From Streptomyces sp. HPF1205 (GTDB taxonomy: Bacteria; Actinomycetota; Actinomycetes; Streptomycetales; Streptomycetaceae), in assembly GCF_020400825.1 (NCBI RefSeq), contig NZ_JAINVH010000020.1, forward strand, positions 62,001 through 126,000: a DNA stretch of 64,000 bases, in the 5' to 3' direction. Positions 46,963-54,345 of the stretch are shown here, in pieces (the stretch's first letter is position 1; each line of letters opens with the position of its first letter). Under the pieces are notes generated by a model. It ran no database searches, was not told the origin of the DNA, and worked only from the letters and a program-made list of their open reading frames with translations. Both the position numbers and the translations under genes were made by a program.

Positions 46963-48569
46963 TGCCGTCCCTGGTGCAGTCCGTCGACTGGGTGGCGCTG
47001 ACTCCCGTGGTGATCCCGGCCGCCTTGGCCCTGGTCGTTCTGATCGCCGACCTCTTCCTGCCCGCACACCGCTCCGGCCTGCTGGGACGGCTCACGGTGG
47101 CCGGTCTCGCGGCCGCGTCGGCGACCCTGGTCCCGCTGCGTGGCGGGCACCGCGCCACGTTCTGTCAGACCGGCGGTGCATCATGTTCGTACGTCGCCGA
47201 TCACTTCACCCTGGCGATCCAGGTCCTGGTGCTGGGCGGCGCGCTGCTCACCGCTCTGCTCTCGCTCGCCACCGAGGGCGTACCGGCCGGTGAGTACTGG
47301 TTCCTGCTGCTGTCCTCGGCCGCGGGCGCGGCGCTGCTGCCCGCCTCCCGCGACCTGGCCACGCTCGTCGTGGCCCTGGAGGTCACCACCCTGCCGGCCT
47401 TCGCGCTGGTCGCCCTGCGGCGCGGCGACAGGCTGGCGGGGGAGGCCGCGCTGAAGTTCTTCCTGACCTCGGTCACCGCCACCGCCGTGTCGCTGCTGGG
47501 CATCAGCTTCGTGTACGCGGCCACCGGCACACTCCACCTGACCGGGGTCGCCCACGGCCTCGCCCACACCCCGGGACAGCTCGGCACGCTCGCCAAGGCC
47601 GGAGCGGCCCTCACCCTGGTCGGCTTCGCCTTCAAGCTCGCCGTCGCGCCCTTCCACTTCTGGGTGCCCGACACCTACGCGGGTGCGCCGCTGCCCGTGG
47701 CCGCGTACCTGTCGGTGGTCGGCAAGACGGCCGGTTTCTCGGGCCTGATCCTGGTGACGGTCGTCGCGTTCCGCCCGTACGCGGACGCGTGGGGGCCGGC
47801 GGTCGGGGTGCTGGCCGCGCTCACCATGACGGTCGGCAACGTCGGCGCGCTGCGGCAGCGGCCGGGCGTCGAACGCGGCGCGGTGCGGCTGCTGGCCTGG
47901 TCGTCCATCGGGCAGGCGGGCTACCTGCTGGTCCCGCTGGCCGCCGCGTCATCGGCGCACAGCCCGGCGCACGAGGCCGGCACGACGGTCGCGTACGCGC
48001 TGATGTACGCGGTGGTCAACCTCGGCGCCTTCGCGGTGGCCGCGCTGGTGACCAGGACCGCCCCGGCCGGCCGGCTCGCCGACTACCGCGGCCTGTACGC
48101 CTCGCGGCCGGCGGCCGCGCTCGCCCTCGGCTTCTTCCTGCTCTGCCTTGCCGGGCTCCCCCCGGGCGTCATTGGGCTGTTCGCCAAGGTCGCGGTGTTC
48201 TCCTCCGCGGTCGGCACCCGGCACGGCTGGCTCGCGGTGATCATGGCCGTCAACGTGGTGATCGCCCTCGTGTACTACCTGCGCTGGACCGCGCTGCTCT
48301 TCGCCCGCCCGGGCACGCCCGCGCCCGCGCCCGTGTCCGTGGCCGCGCCCGGGCCGGCGTCCCGTACCGCTTCCGGAGGCGGGCCCGCGCAGGGCGCCCC
48401 CGTACCCGCCGCGGAGCCCGCCGCCGGGCCCGCCGCCGCGTCCCTCGCCGAGCCCGCTCCCGTACCCGCCGGGCTGACGGCGGCCATCGCGCTGACCGCC
48501 GTCGCCGGGCTGGTGCTGTCCGGGGCGCCGCAGATCGTCCTGCGGTACGCGCAGGGCTCACTGCTGTGA
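46962..48569 (+). CDS. nuoN2: NuoN2, antiporter-like subunit
   Basis: A 535-residue NuoN paralogue and last gene of the second operon. The conserved segment GFAFKLAVAPFHFWVPDTYAGAPLPVAAYLS is present. An insert near residues 450-505 is Ala/Pro/Gly-rich (APAPVSVAAPGPAS). The last helix follows the insert, so the protein seems complete. A hairpin begins six bases after the stop. Confidence 0.94.
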   Translation: MPSLVQSVDWVALTPVVIPAALALVVLIADLFLPAHRSGLLGRLTVAGLAAASATLVPLRGGHRATFCQTGGASCSYVADHFTLAIQVLVLGGALLTALLSLATEGVPAGEYWFLLLSSAAGAALLPASRDLATLVVALEVTTLPAFALVALRRGDRLAGEAALKFFLTSVTATAVSLLGISFVYAATGTLHLTGVAHGLAHTPGQLGTLAKAGAALTLVGFAFKLAVAPFHFWVPDTYAGAPLPVAAYLSVVGKTAGFSGLILVTVVAFRPYADAWGPAVGVLAALTMTVGNVGALRQRPGVERGAVRLLAWSSIGQAGYLLVPLAAASSAHSPAHEAGTTVAYALMYAVVNLGAFAVAALVTRTAPAGRLADYRGLYASRPAAALALGFFLLCLAGLPPGVIGLFAKVAVFSSAVGTRHGWLAVIMAVNVVIALVYYLRWTALLFARPGTPAPAPVSVAAPGPASRTASGGGPAQGAPVPAAEPAAGPAAASLAEPAPVPAGLTAAIALTAVAGLVLSGAPQIVLRYAQGSLL

Positions 48570-48574
48570 GGCGC

Positions 48575-48602
48575 GCCGCGGCCCGTACGAAGGGGCCGCG
48601 GC
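48575..48602 (+). terminator. Hairpin after nuoN2
   Basis: Perfect 10-bp stem GCCGCGGCCC (48575-48584) with its complement at 48593-48602 and an 8-base loop. No T-run. It is six bases after the nuoN2 stop and fits the end of the operon. Confidence 0.6.
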
Positions 48603-48750
48603 CCGCCGCCGGGACCGGCCGCCGGTCGGCCCGGCCCGGTCGCGCTGTGTAGGCGCCAGGGAACCAGCGGCGTCTGGATGGCGTTGACCGGGTTAGGAGG
48701 TACTCCTGAACGGGGAGATCCCCCGTGCCGCGACACTTTGGAGGCCGCAC

Positions 48751-49608
48751 GTGCACCACCGCCACAATGGACTGAAGACAGCCGTACTCCTCGGCGTGCT
48801 GTCCGCCGTCATCCTGGTCATCGGCAGTTTCTTCGGCCGCACCGGGCTCATCGTGGCGGTCGTCGTGGCCCTGGGCACGAACGCGTACGCCTACTGGAAC
48901 AGCGACAAGCTGGCCCTGCGCGCCATGCGGGCCCGGCCGGTCAGCGAGTTCGAGGCCCCCTGGCTGTACCGGATCGTCCGCGAGCTGTCGACCAGCGCCC
49001 GCCAGCCCATGCCGCGGCTCTACATATCGCCCACCGAGGCGCCGAACGCCTTCGCGACGGGCCGCAACCCCCGGAACGCCGCGGTGTGCTGCACCGAGGG
49101 CATCCTGCAGATCCTCGACGAGCGCGAGCTGCGCGGGGTGCTCGGCCACGAGCTCAGCCACGTCTACAACCGCGACATCCTCATCTCCTCCGTGGCCGGC
49201 GCGCTGGCCTCGGTGGTGATGTTCCTGGTCAACTTCGCCTGGCTGATCCCGGTCGGCCGGTCGGACGACGACGAGGGCCCCGGCATCCTCGGCTTCCTGC
49301 TGCTGATGATCCTCGGCCCGCTCGCGGCCACCGTGATCCAGCTCGCGGTCTCCCGCTCCCGGGAGTACGAGGCCGACGCCTCCGGCGCCCGCCTCACCGG
49401 CGACCCCCTCGCCCTGGCCTCGGCCCTGCGCAAGCTGGACGCCGGCGTCAAGCAGCGCCCGCTCGCTCCCGAGCCGCGCCTGGAGACCGCCAGTCATATG
49501 ATGATCGCAAACCCCTTCCGTCCGGGTGACGCGTCCAAGCTGTTCTCGACCCACCCGCCGATGGCCGAGCGCATCGCCCGCCTCGAGGAGATGGCAGGTC
49601 GCAGATGA
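48751..49608 (+). CDS. htpX: HtpX-like membrane zinc metalloprotease
   Basis: A 285-residue M48B peptidase for membrane-protein quality control. Two N-terminal helices, then the zinc motif His133-Glu134-x2-His137 (GHELSHVYNRD) and the third ligand Glu207 (SREYEADASG). Two further helices separate them, as in HtpX. GTG 48751; TTTGGAGG lies about ten bases upstream. It overlaps the next gene by 4 bases (ATGA), so the two are co-translated. Confidence 0.93.
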   Translation: MHHRHNGLKTAVLLGVLSAVILVIGSFFGRTGLIVAVVVALGTNAYAYWNSDKLALRAMRARPVSEFEAPWLYRIVRELSTSARQPMPRLYISPTEAPNAFATGRNPRNAAVCCTEGILQILDERELRGVLGHELSHVYNRDILISSVAGALASVVMFLVNFAWLIPVGRSDDDEGPGILGFLLLMILGPLAATVIQLAVSRSREYEADASGARLTGDPLALASALRKLDAGVKQRPLAPEPRLETASHMMIANPFRPGDASKLFSTHPPMAERIARLEEMAGRR

Positions 49609-49997
49609 GAACAATCCTGAACATCATCTGGCTGGTGCTGTGCGGTCTGTGGATGTGCCTTGCGTACTTCCTGGCCGGGCTCATCCTGTGCATCACCATC
49701 ATCGGAATCCCGTTCGGCATCGCCGCCTTCCGCATCGGGGTGTACGCCCTGTGGCCGTTCGGGTACACCACGGTGGAGCGGCGTGACGCGGGCGCGGGCT
49801 CGCTGATCGGCAACGTGCTGTGGCTGCTCCTGGCCGGCTGGTGGCTCGCCCTGGGCCACATCGTCACCGGCATCGTGCTGCTCGTCTCGATCATCGGCAT
49901 CCCGCTGGCGATCCCGAACTTCAAGCTGATCCCGCTGTCGCTGATGCCGCTGGGAAAGGAGATCGTCCCCACCGACCGGCCGTTCGCCACCCGCTAG
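49605..49997 (+). CDS. YccF-domain inner membrane protein
   Basis: A 130-residue protein made of two copies of the YccF motif: IIWLVLCGLWMCLAYFLAGLILCITIIGIPFGIAAFRIG and, in the second half, LWLLLAGWWLALGHIVTGIVLLVSIIGIPLAIPNFKL. Four hydrophobic helices. Function unknown. Coupled to htpX by the 4-base overlap, which may mean a role at the membrane under stress. Confidence 0.88.
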   Translation: MRTILNIIWLVLCGLWMCLAYFLAGLILCITIIGIPFGIAAFRIGVYALWPFGYTTVERRDAGAGSLIGNVLWLLLAGWWLALGHIVTGIVLLVSIIGIPLAIPNFKLIPLSLMPLGKEIVPTDRPFATR

Positions 49998-50012
49998 GGT
50001 GACCCGCGGAGG

Positions 50013-51110
50013 GTGCGGGCGGTGAACCGGGAGGGCGACGTGGACGGCACGGACCGCGCGGGCGACGGAAGCGGTCCTGCCGTCGGGACGCCGGCCGATA
50101 CGGGACCGCGAGCCGATGCCGGAACGCCGGCCGATAGGGCGCCGCGGGCCGATGCCGTGCCGCGGACCCGTGCCGGACGGCGGGCCGGTGCCGTGCGGCC
50201 GGTGGACGACATCGCGCACAGCACGGAGGCCGCGGACGCGGTGCTCTCGCCCGCTCTGACGGCCTACACCGGCCACCTGCTGCGGCGCGCCTACATCCGG
50301 GCCAACCGCCTGGCGGAAGCCGGAGCGGAGCCACCGGCCGGCGGCGCGGGGGGCGTCCGGGACTTCGAGGTGCTGGACGCGCTGCGCGAGCCGGCCGCCG
50401 CCTCGTACTCCCAGCAGGACCTCGGCGAACTGCTCGGCATCAACCGCACCACCATGGTCAAACTCATCGACCGGCTGGAGTCGGCCGGCCTGGTGAGACG
50501 TTCCCGCAACCCCGGCGACCGGCGCTCGTACGTGCTGGCGCTCACCGCCGTGGGCCGTGACGCGCTGCGGGCGATGGAGCCCGCCATGGGCGTACGCGAC
50601 CGCCGCCTCACCGACGCCCTCACCCCGGCCGAGCGGGACCGGCTCGACGGCCTGCTCGCGGGCCTGCTGGCCGGCCCGCGCCCGCCGGAGGACCCGGACC
50701 GGCACCGGACGGGTTCCCTGATCACCCGTTCGCACCATCTGGTACGGCGCAGGGTCGAGGTCGCGCTCACCGCCGCCGGTCTGCAGGCCGCCCGGCACTT
50801 CGGCGCGCTCACCGTGCTGGACGACGGCCCCTGCTCGCAGCAGCAGCTCGCCCGCCGCCTCGGCGTCAGTGAGCAGGCAGTCCTGCAGATCGTCGACGAC
50901 CTGGACGACGCCGGCCTGGTCGCACGCGACCGCGACCCGCTCGACCGCCGCCGTTACGCACTGCGGCTGACCCCCGCCGGACAGGAGGCGCGCCGGCGGT
51001 CGCGGGACGTGGTGGAGGCCACCGAGGCCGACCTCGGCCGCACCCTCGGCACCGAGGGTCGGGCCGAACTGCGTGCGTTGCTGATCAAGTTGCTGCGTAC
51101 CGAGGCCTGA
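50013..51110 (+). CDS. Tandem MarR-domain regulator
   Basis: A protein of up to 365 residues with two MarR-type winged helices in one chain: domain 1 about residues 80-200 (SQQDLGELLGINRTTMVKLIDRLESAGLVRRSRNPGDRRSYVLALT) and domain 2 about 230-365 (SQQQLARRLGVSEQAVLQIVDDLDDAGLVARDRDPLDRRRYALRLT). MarR proteins normally dimerise, so this looks like a covalent dimer. The N-terminal ~65 residues are Ala/Asp/Arg repeat-like; the real start may be a later GTG (for example 50040). Target unknown; the peroxiredoxin gene follows. Confidence 0.85.
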   Translation: MRAVNREGDVDGTDRAGDGSGPAVGTPADTGPRADAGTPADRAPRADAVPRTRAGRRAGAVRPVDDIAHSTEAADAVLSPALTAYTGHLLRRAYIRANRLAEAGAEPPAGGAGGVRDFEVLDALREPAAASYSQQDLGELLGINRTTMVKLIDRLESAGLVRRSRNPGDRRSYVLALTAVGRDALRAMEPAMGVRDRRLTDALTPAERDRLDGLLAGLLAGPRPPEDPDRHRTGSLITRSHHLVRRRVEVALTAAGLQAARHFGALTVLDDGPCSQQQLARRLGVSEQAVLQIVDDLDDAGLVARDRDPLDRRRYALRLTPAGQEARRRSRDVVEATEADLGRTLGTEGRAELRALLIKLLRTEA

Positions 51111-51316
51111 GCCCGCGCGGCGCCTCCTCGACACGGTCCGCCCGCCGCCCCGCCGCCCCGCCGCCTGCCGCCTGCCGCCCGCCGCCTGCCGTGCGCCCGC
51201 CCGCCCGTGCGCCAGGATGGGCCGGGGCGCCCGTACGCCCGTACGTCTCAGCCGTACGTGCGTCCGCACCCCATCCCGCCCCGATCCCACCTCCGCCCCA
51301 CCCCCAAGGAGCAGCG

Positions 51317-51778
51317 ATGAGTCCGAAGACAGGCGACAAGGCACCCGACTTCACCCTCCCGGACCAGGCGGGCAGGCCGGTGGCGCTCGGCGACTACCTG
51401 GGCCGCAAGGTCGTGGTCCTGTACTTCTACCCCAAGGACGACACCAGGGGCTGCACCGCCGAGGCGTGCGCCTTCCGCGACGGTTACGAGAGCTTCACCG
51501 ACGCCGGCGCCGAGGTCATCGGGGTCAGCTCGGACTCGGTGGCCTCGCACGAGAGGTTCGCCGGCCGGCACGACCTGCCGTTCGTCCTGTTGTCCGACAA
51601 GGACAGGAGTGTGCGCAAGCGGTACGGGGCCTCGACGCTCGGCGTGGTGCCGGGACGGGTCACGTTCGTGATCGACAAGGAGGGCGTGATCAGGCACACC
51701 TTCTCCTCCATGACGAATGTCGGAGGCCATGTCGACGAAGCCCTGCGGATCGTCAAGGAACTGTCCGCTGATGGTTAA
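51317..51778 (+). CDS. bcp: Bcp-type thioredoxin-dependent peroxiredoxin
   Basis: A 153-residue atypical 2-Cys peroxiredoxin. The peroxidatic Cys46 and the resolving Cys51 lie in RGCTAEACAFRD; the PKDDT motif precedes them. It reduces hydroperoxides in the cytoplasm. ATG 51317 follows AAGGAG. The stop is followed by an AT-rich stretch that holds the next promoter. Confidence 0.94.
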   Translation: MSPKTGDKAPDFTLPDQAGRPVALGDYLGRKVVVLYFYPKDDTRGCTAEACAFRDGYESFTDAGAEVIGVSSDSVASHERFAGRHDLPFVLLSDKDRSVRKRYGASTLGVVPGRVTFVIDKEGVIRHTFSSMTNVGGHVDEALRIVKELSADG

Positions 51779-51799
51779 AGTTGAAGATAGATATGAAGA

Positions 51800-51828
51800 T
51801 TGACGATTCAAGGCGCTGACTATACCCT
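51800..51828 (+). promoter_or_regulatory. Promoter of the hemerythrin-like gene
   Basis: TTGACG (51800-51805), a 17-base spacer and TACCCT (51823-51828) match the main actinomycete sigma factor consensus TTGACn-17-TAnnnT. It lies in a locally AT-rich patch between bcp and the next gene, giving a leader of about 60 bases. Confidence 0.55.
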
Positions 51829-51897
51829 CGGTACGGCGGTACCCGCTGGCTTCTTCCCGCTCCCTCCGGCTGCCTCGGCCGTATCTAGGAGACTGTG

Positions 51898-52584
51898 ATG
51901 ACCACTCCGTTCGTACCGAGCACCCCGCACGTACCCGGCGCCGCCGTCGATCTGACGATGATGTACGCCTTCCACGACGGCCTGCGGCGCGACTCGGCGA
52001 TCATCGCGAAGTCCGCCGCCGTGACCGGCGACGACCCGGCCCGGCTCACCGCCACGCACTTCGGGTGGGACCTGTTCAAGCGCCTGCTGACCATCCACCA
52101 CAAGGCCGAGGACGACATCCTGTGGCCGCGCCTGACCGAGTTGCTCGAAGGCCGCGGCCAGGACGACCTGGAGATGCTGGAGGCGATGGAGGCCGAGCAC
52201 GGCCGCATCGACCCGTTGATCGAGGCGATCGACAGCGCGCTCGCCGACGAGCAGGGCGGACACGCGGGCCTGGGCGACGCCGTCGACGCCTTCGTCACGG
52301 AGCTGCACGCCCACCTGACCCACGAGGAGAAGGAGGCGCTCCCGCTCATCGACGCGAAGCTGCCGCCGGCCGACTGGGCGAAGTTCGCCGACTCCCAGCG
52401 GGACCAGATCGGCCGCGGCCTCGCCCCCAGCTACGTCCCCTGGATCCTCGACGGCGCCACGCCGGAACGGGTCGAGCAACTGCTCGCGATCTTCCCGCCG
52501 CCGGTGGTGGGCCAGTACCGCGGCGGCTGGAAGGACCAGTACGCGCGGACGAACCCGTGGGCGTCGGAGTACGGCAAGGCGTGA
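51898..52584 (+). CDS. Hemerythrin-like (HHE domain) protein
   Basis: A 228-residue four-helix protein with candidate di-iron ligands His26, His67/68, Glu71, His101, His137/139, His142 and Glu146 in the expected helical pattern (TIHHKAEDDILWP; ELHAHLTHEEKEALP). It probably binds O2, NO or peroxide-type ligands; role unknown. ATG 51898 is preferred because AGGAG is six bases upstream; a GTG three bases earlier is too close to it. It lies next to a peroxiredoxin, which may suggest a role in oxidative or nitrosative stress. Confidence 0.87.
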   Translation: MTTPFVPSTPHVPGAAVDLTMMYAFHDGLRRDSAIIAKSAAVTGDDPARLTATHFGWDLFKRLLTIHHKAEDDILWPRLTELLEGRGQDDLEMLEAMEAEHGRIDPLIEAIDSALADEQGGHAGLGDAVDAFVTELHAHLTHEEKEALPLIDAKLPPADWAKFADSQRDQIGRGLAPSYVPWILDGATPERVEQLLAIFPPPVVGQYRGGWKDQYARTNPWASEYGKA

Positions 52585-52760
52585 GCGGGCTGCCGCCGCG
52601 GAACGGCGCGGGGTGAGCGGGCTGCCGCCGCGGTGGGCGGCAGCCGGGGCCGGGGGCCGGTCGGGGAGGGCCGCCCCCGGCCATTCGCCACCTGGCGCGC
52701 CGGCGAGGGCGCGCACCGGCCGCGAGCGGATCGCTGATCACGGGGTACCGCCCGTGACGC

Positions 52761-52830
52761 CGGCGGTCACCGGCGGTCACCACCTGCGGTCACCACCTGC
52801 GGTCACCGGCTGCGGTCACCGGCGGTCACC
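52761..52830. repeat. Clustered GCGGTCAC repeats
   Basis: GCGGTCAC occurs six times in 70 bases as CGGCGGTCAC (twice), CACCTGCGGTCAC (twice), CGGCTGCGGTCAC and CGGCGGTCAC, all in the same direction. It is in the 284-base gap between two converging genes and has no coding potential. Confidence 0.8.
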
Positions 52831-52868
52831 GGTGTCGGCGGTGGCCACGTATCTCGGCGGCGACCGCC

Positions 52869-53357
52869 TCAGCGGTAGTTGACGAACTGGAGGGCGAAGT
52901 CCAAGTCCTTGCCCTTGAGCAGGGCCTGGACCGCCTGGAGGTCGTCGCGGCTCTTGGAGCTGACCCGCAGCTCGTCCCCCTGGACCTGGGCCTTGACGCC
53001 CTTGGGCCCCTCGTCACGGATGATCTTGGCGACCTTCTTGGCGTTCTCCTGCGAGATGCCTTCCTCGATGGTCGCGAAGATCTTGTACTCCTTGCCGGAC
53101 AGTTGCGGCTCGCCCGCGTCCAGCGCCTTCAGCGAGATCCCCCGCTTGACCAGCTTGGTCTCGAAGACGTCGAGGATCGCCTTGACCCGGTCCTCGGAGT
53201 TGGCCTCCATGAGGATCTTCTCGCCCGACCAGGAGATCGAGGCCCCGACGTTCTTGAAGTCGTACCGCTGCGCGATCTCCTTGGCGGTCTGGTTGAGGGC
53301 GTTGTCGACCTCCTGCCGCTCGACCTTCGAGACGATGTCGAAACTGGAGTCGGCCAT
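52869..53357 (-). CDS. yajQ: YajQ-family nucleotide-binding protein
   Basis: A 162-residue protein (MADSSFDIVSKVERQEVDNALNQTAKEIAQRYDFKNV) that matches the YajQ family over its full length: two RNP-like ferredoxin folds, ending FALQFVNYR. Family members bind cyclic-di-GMP or other nucleotides, but the role in actinomycetes is unclear. ATG 53357 starts the conserved domain; a longer frame to 53393 is not supported. Confidence 0.93.
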   Translation of the reverse strand: MADSSFDIVSKVERQEVDNALNQTAKEIAQRYDFKNVGASISWSGEKILMEANSEDRVKAILDVFETKLVKRGISLKALDAGEPQLSGKEYKIFATIEEGISQENAKKVAKIIRDEGPKGVKAQVQGDELRVSSKSRDDLQAVQALLKGKDLDFALQFVNYR

Positions 53358-53592
53358 CTTCAGTGGGCTCCTTGGCTCTGTTCCATCGGACACGATTTCC
53401 GTTCACTTCTCCGCGGCCGAACCCCGCGACCGCCACCCCGCCAGCCTAGGCCCTGCCACCCCCGCCGACCGGCGCCCACCGCCGTCCCGCCCCCTGATCA
53501 ATCCGGTGGCGAACCACCCCCGCGCATCGGGTATCGTTTACGTCGTCGCCACGGAGCAGCCCCCCTGCGGGGCCTCCACGGCGTCATCCCAT

Positions 53593-53674
53593 GGCGGTAT
53601 GCCCGAGTGGCCAATGGGAGCGGACTGTAAATCCGTCGGCTTTGCCTACCGTGGTTCGAATCCACGTGCCGCCA
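53593..53674 (+). tRNA. tRNA-Tyr (anticodon GTA)
   Basis: An 82-base tRNA: acceptor arm GGCGGTA/TGCCGCC, discriminator A at 53674, anticodon loop CTGTAAA (anticodon GTA), a class II long variable arm, and T-loop GGTTCGAATCC. CCA is not encoded directly after the discriminator. A phage-type integrase and plasmid genes begin just beyond it, so its 3' half is very likely the attachment site of the element that follows. Confidence 0.96.
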
Positions 53675-53725
53675 CACCATGAGAAGGGCCCCTGACCTGC
53701 GGAAACGCCGGTCGGGGGCCCTTCT
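53640..53725. other. Predicted left attachment site region (attL)
   Basis: The tRNA-Tyr 3' end and its terminator form the boundary between chromosomal genes and the mobile element. AICEs use the 3' end of tRNA genes, and SLP1 of S. coelicolor uses tRNA-Tyr. The matching right copy must lie beyond base 64000, so the core cannot be defined from this window. Confidence 0.45.
53682..53725 (+). terminator. Terminator after tRNA-Tyr
   Basis: AGAAGGGCCCC (53682-53692) pairs with 53715-53725, extended by GACC/GGTC to a stem of about 15-16 pairs around a 12-base loop. It starts eight bases after the tRNA. Confidence 0.8.
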
Positions 53726-53881
53726 GGTTGTGGCGGTGGGCGGGTGGCCGGAATGGGGCTTACGTCCCAGTGTGTCTCACCCTGAATCGGGGGCTGACCA
53801 GCGCGTGTGGGGCATGTGTGGGGCAGCGTCGGAGGCTCAGGCCCGCTCGACGCACGCGTCGAGGGCTCATAGCGTCACGCC

Positions 53882-54289
53882 GTGACTTCTCCCAGCACGG
53901 CTGAGAATGCCTTCCGCAACCGGTGCCTGAGCGCAGCGCGAACGCTTGCGCCTTGCGTCGGTTACTTCATCGACCGCATCTCGTTCAACGCCTTCGGCCC
54001 GGACGACGCGCTGGACATCAGTCTTGTCGGCGGTCCCTCCATGCCTGACGTGCTGATCTCACTGTCCCGCCTGCACCATCTGTCCGTCGCCAAACCGCCA
54101 GATTTGTCGGGTTCTTTCGTGGACGAAGTGTCTCTGGTCCATTTGCCCGCACTGCCGCATGCGTGGCCCGGCGACGTCGACGACCGGGTGCGGCGGTTCG
54201 AGGGTCTGCCGGAGCTTGCCTGGCTGAGGCTCCACGGACCGGCTGAGGTCGACGCCATCGCTTCCGCGGTCACGGTCTACACGGCCTGA
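53882..54289 (+). CDS. Unrecognised small cargo protein beside the attachment site
   Basis: A 135-residue soluble protein. GTG 53882 is the first start; no strong ribosome site is seen. I recognise no domain. The pattern SLSRLHHLSVAKPPDLSGSFVDEVSLVHLP ... LPELAWLRLHGPAEVDAIA looks like a small alpha/beta protein. Base composition is visibly lower in GC than the nuo genes. It reads against the integrase and lies between the tRNA and int, a common place for cargo in these elements. An immunity-like role is only a guess. Confidence 0.6.
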   Translation: MTSPSTAENAFRNRCLSAARTLAPCVGYFIDRISFNAFGPDDALDISLVGGPSMPDVLISLSRLHHLSVAKPPDLSGSFVDEVSLVHLPALPHAWPGDVDDRVRRFEGLPELAWLRLHGPAEVDAIASAVTVYTA

Positions 54290-54345
54290 GCCTGGACGCC
54301 GCGTCGCCATCGCGCAATATGAGGCAGGCCAGCGCCTACCTGCGC

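Noticed and set aside
53675..53680. A tRNA-encoded CCA end (ACACCA after the acceptor stem)
   Set aside because: The acceptor stem pairing places the discriminator at 53674, and the next bases are CAC, so CCA is added after transcription.
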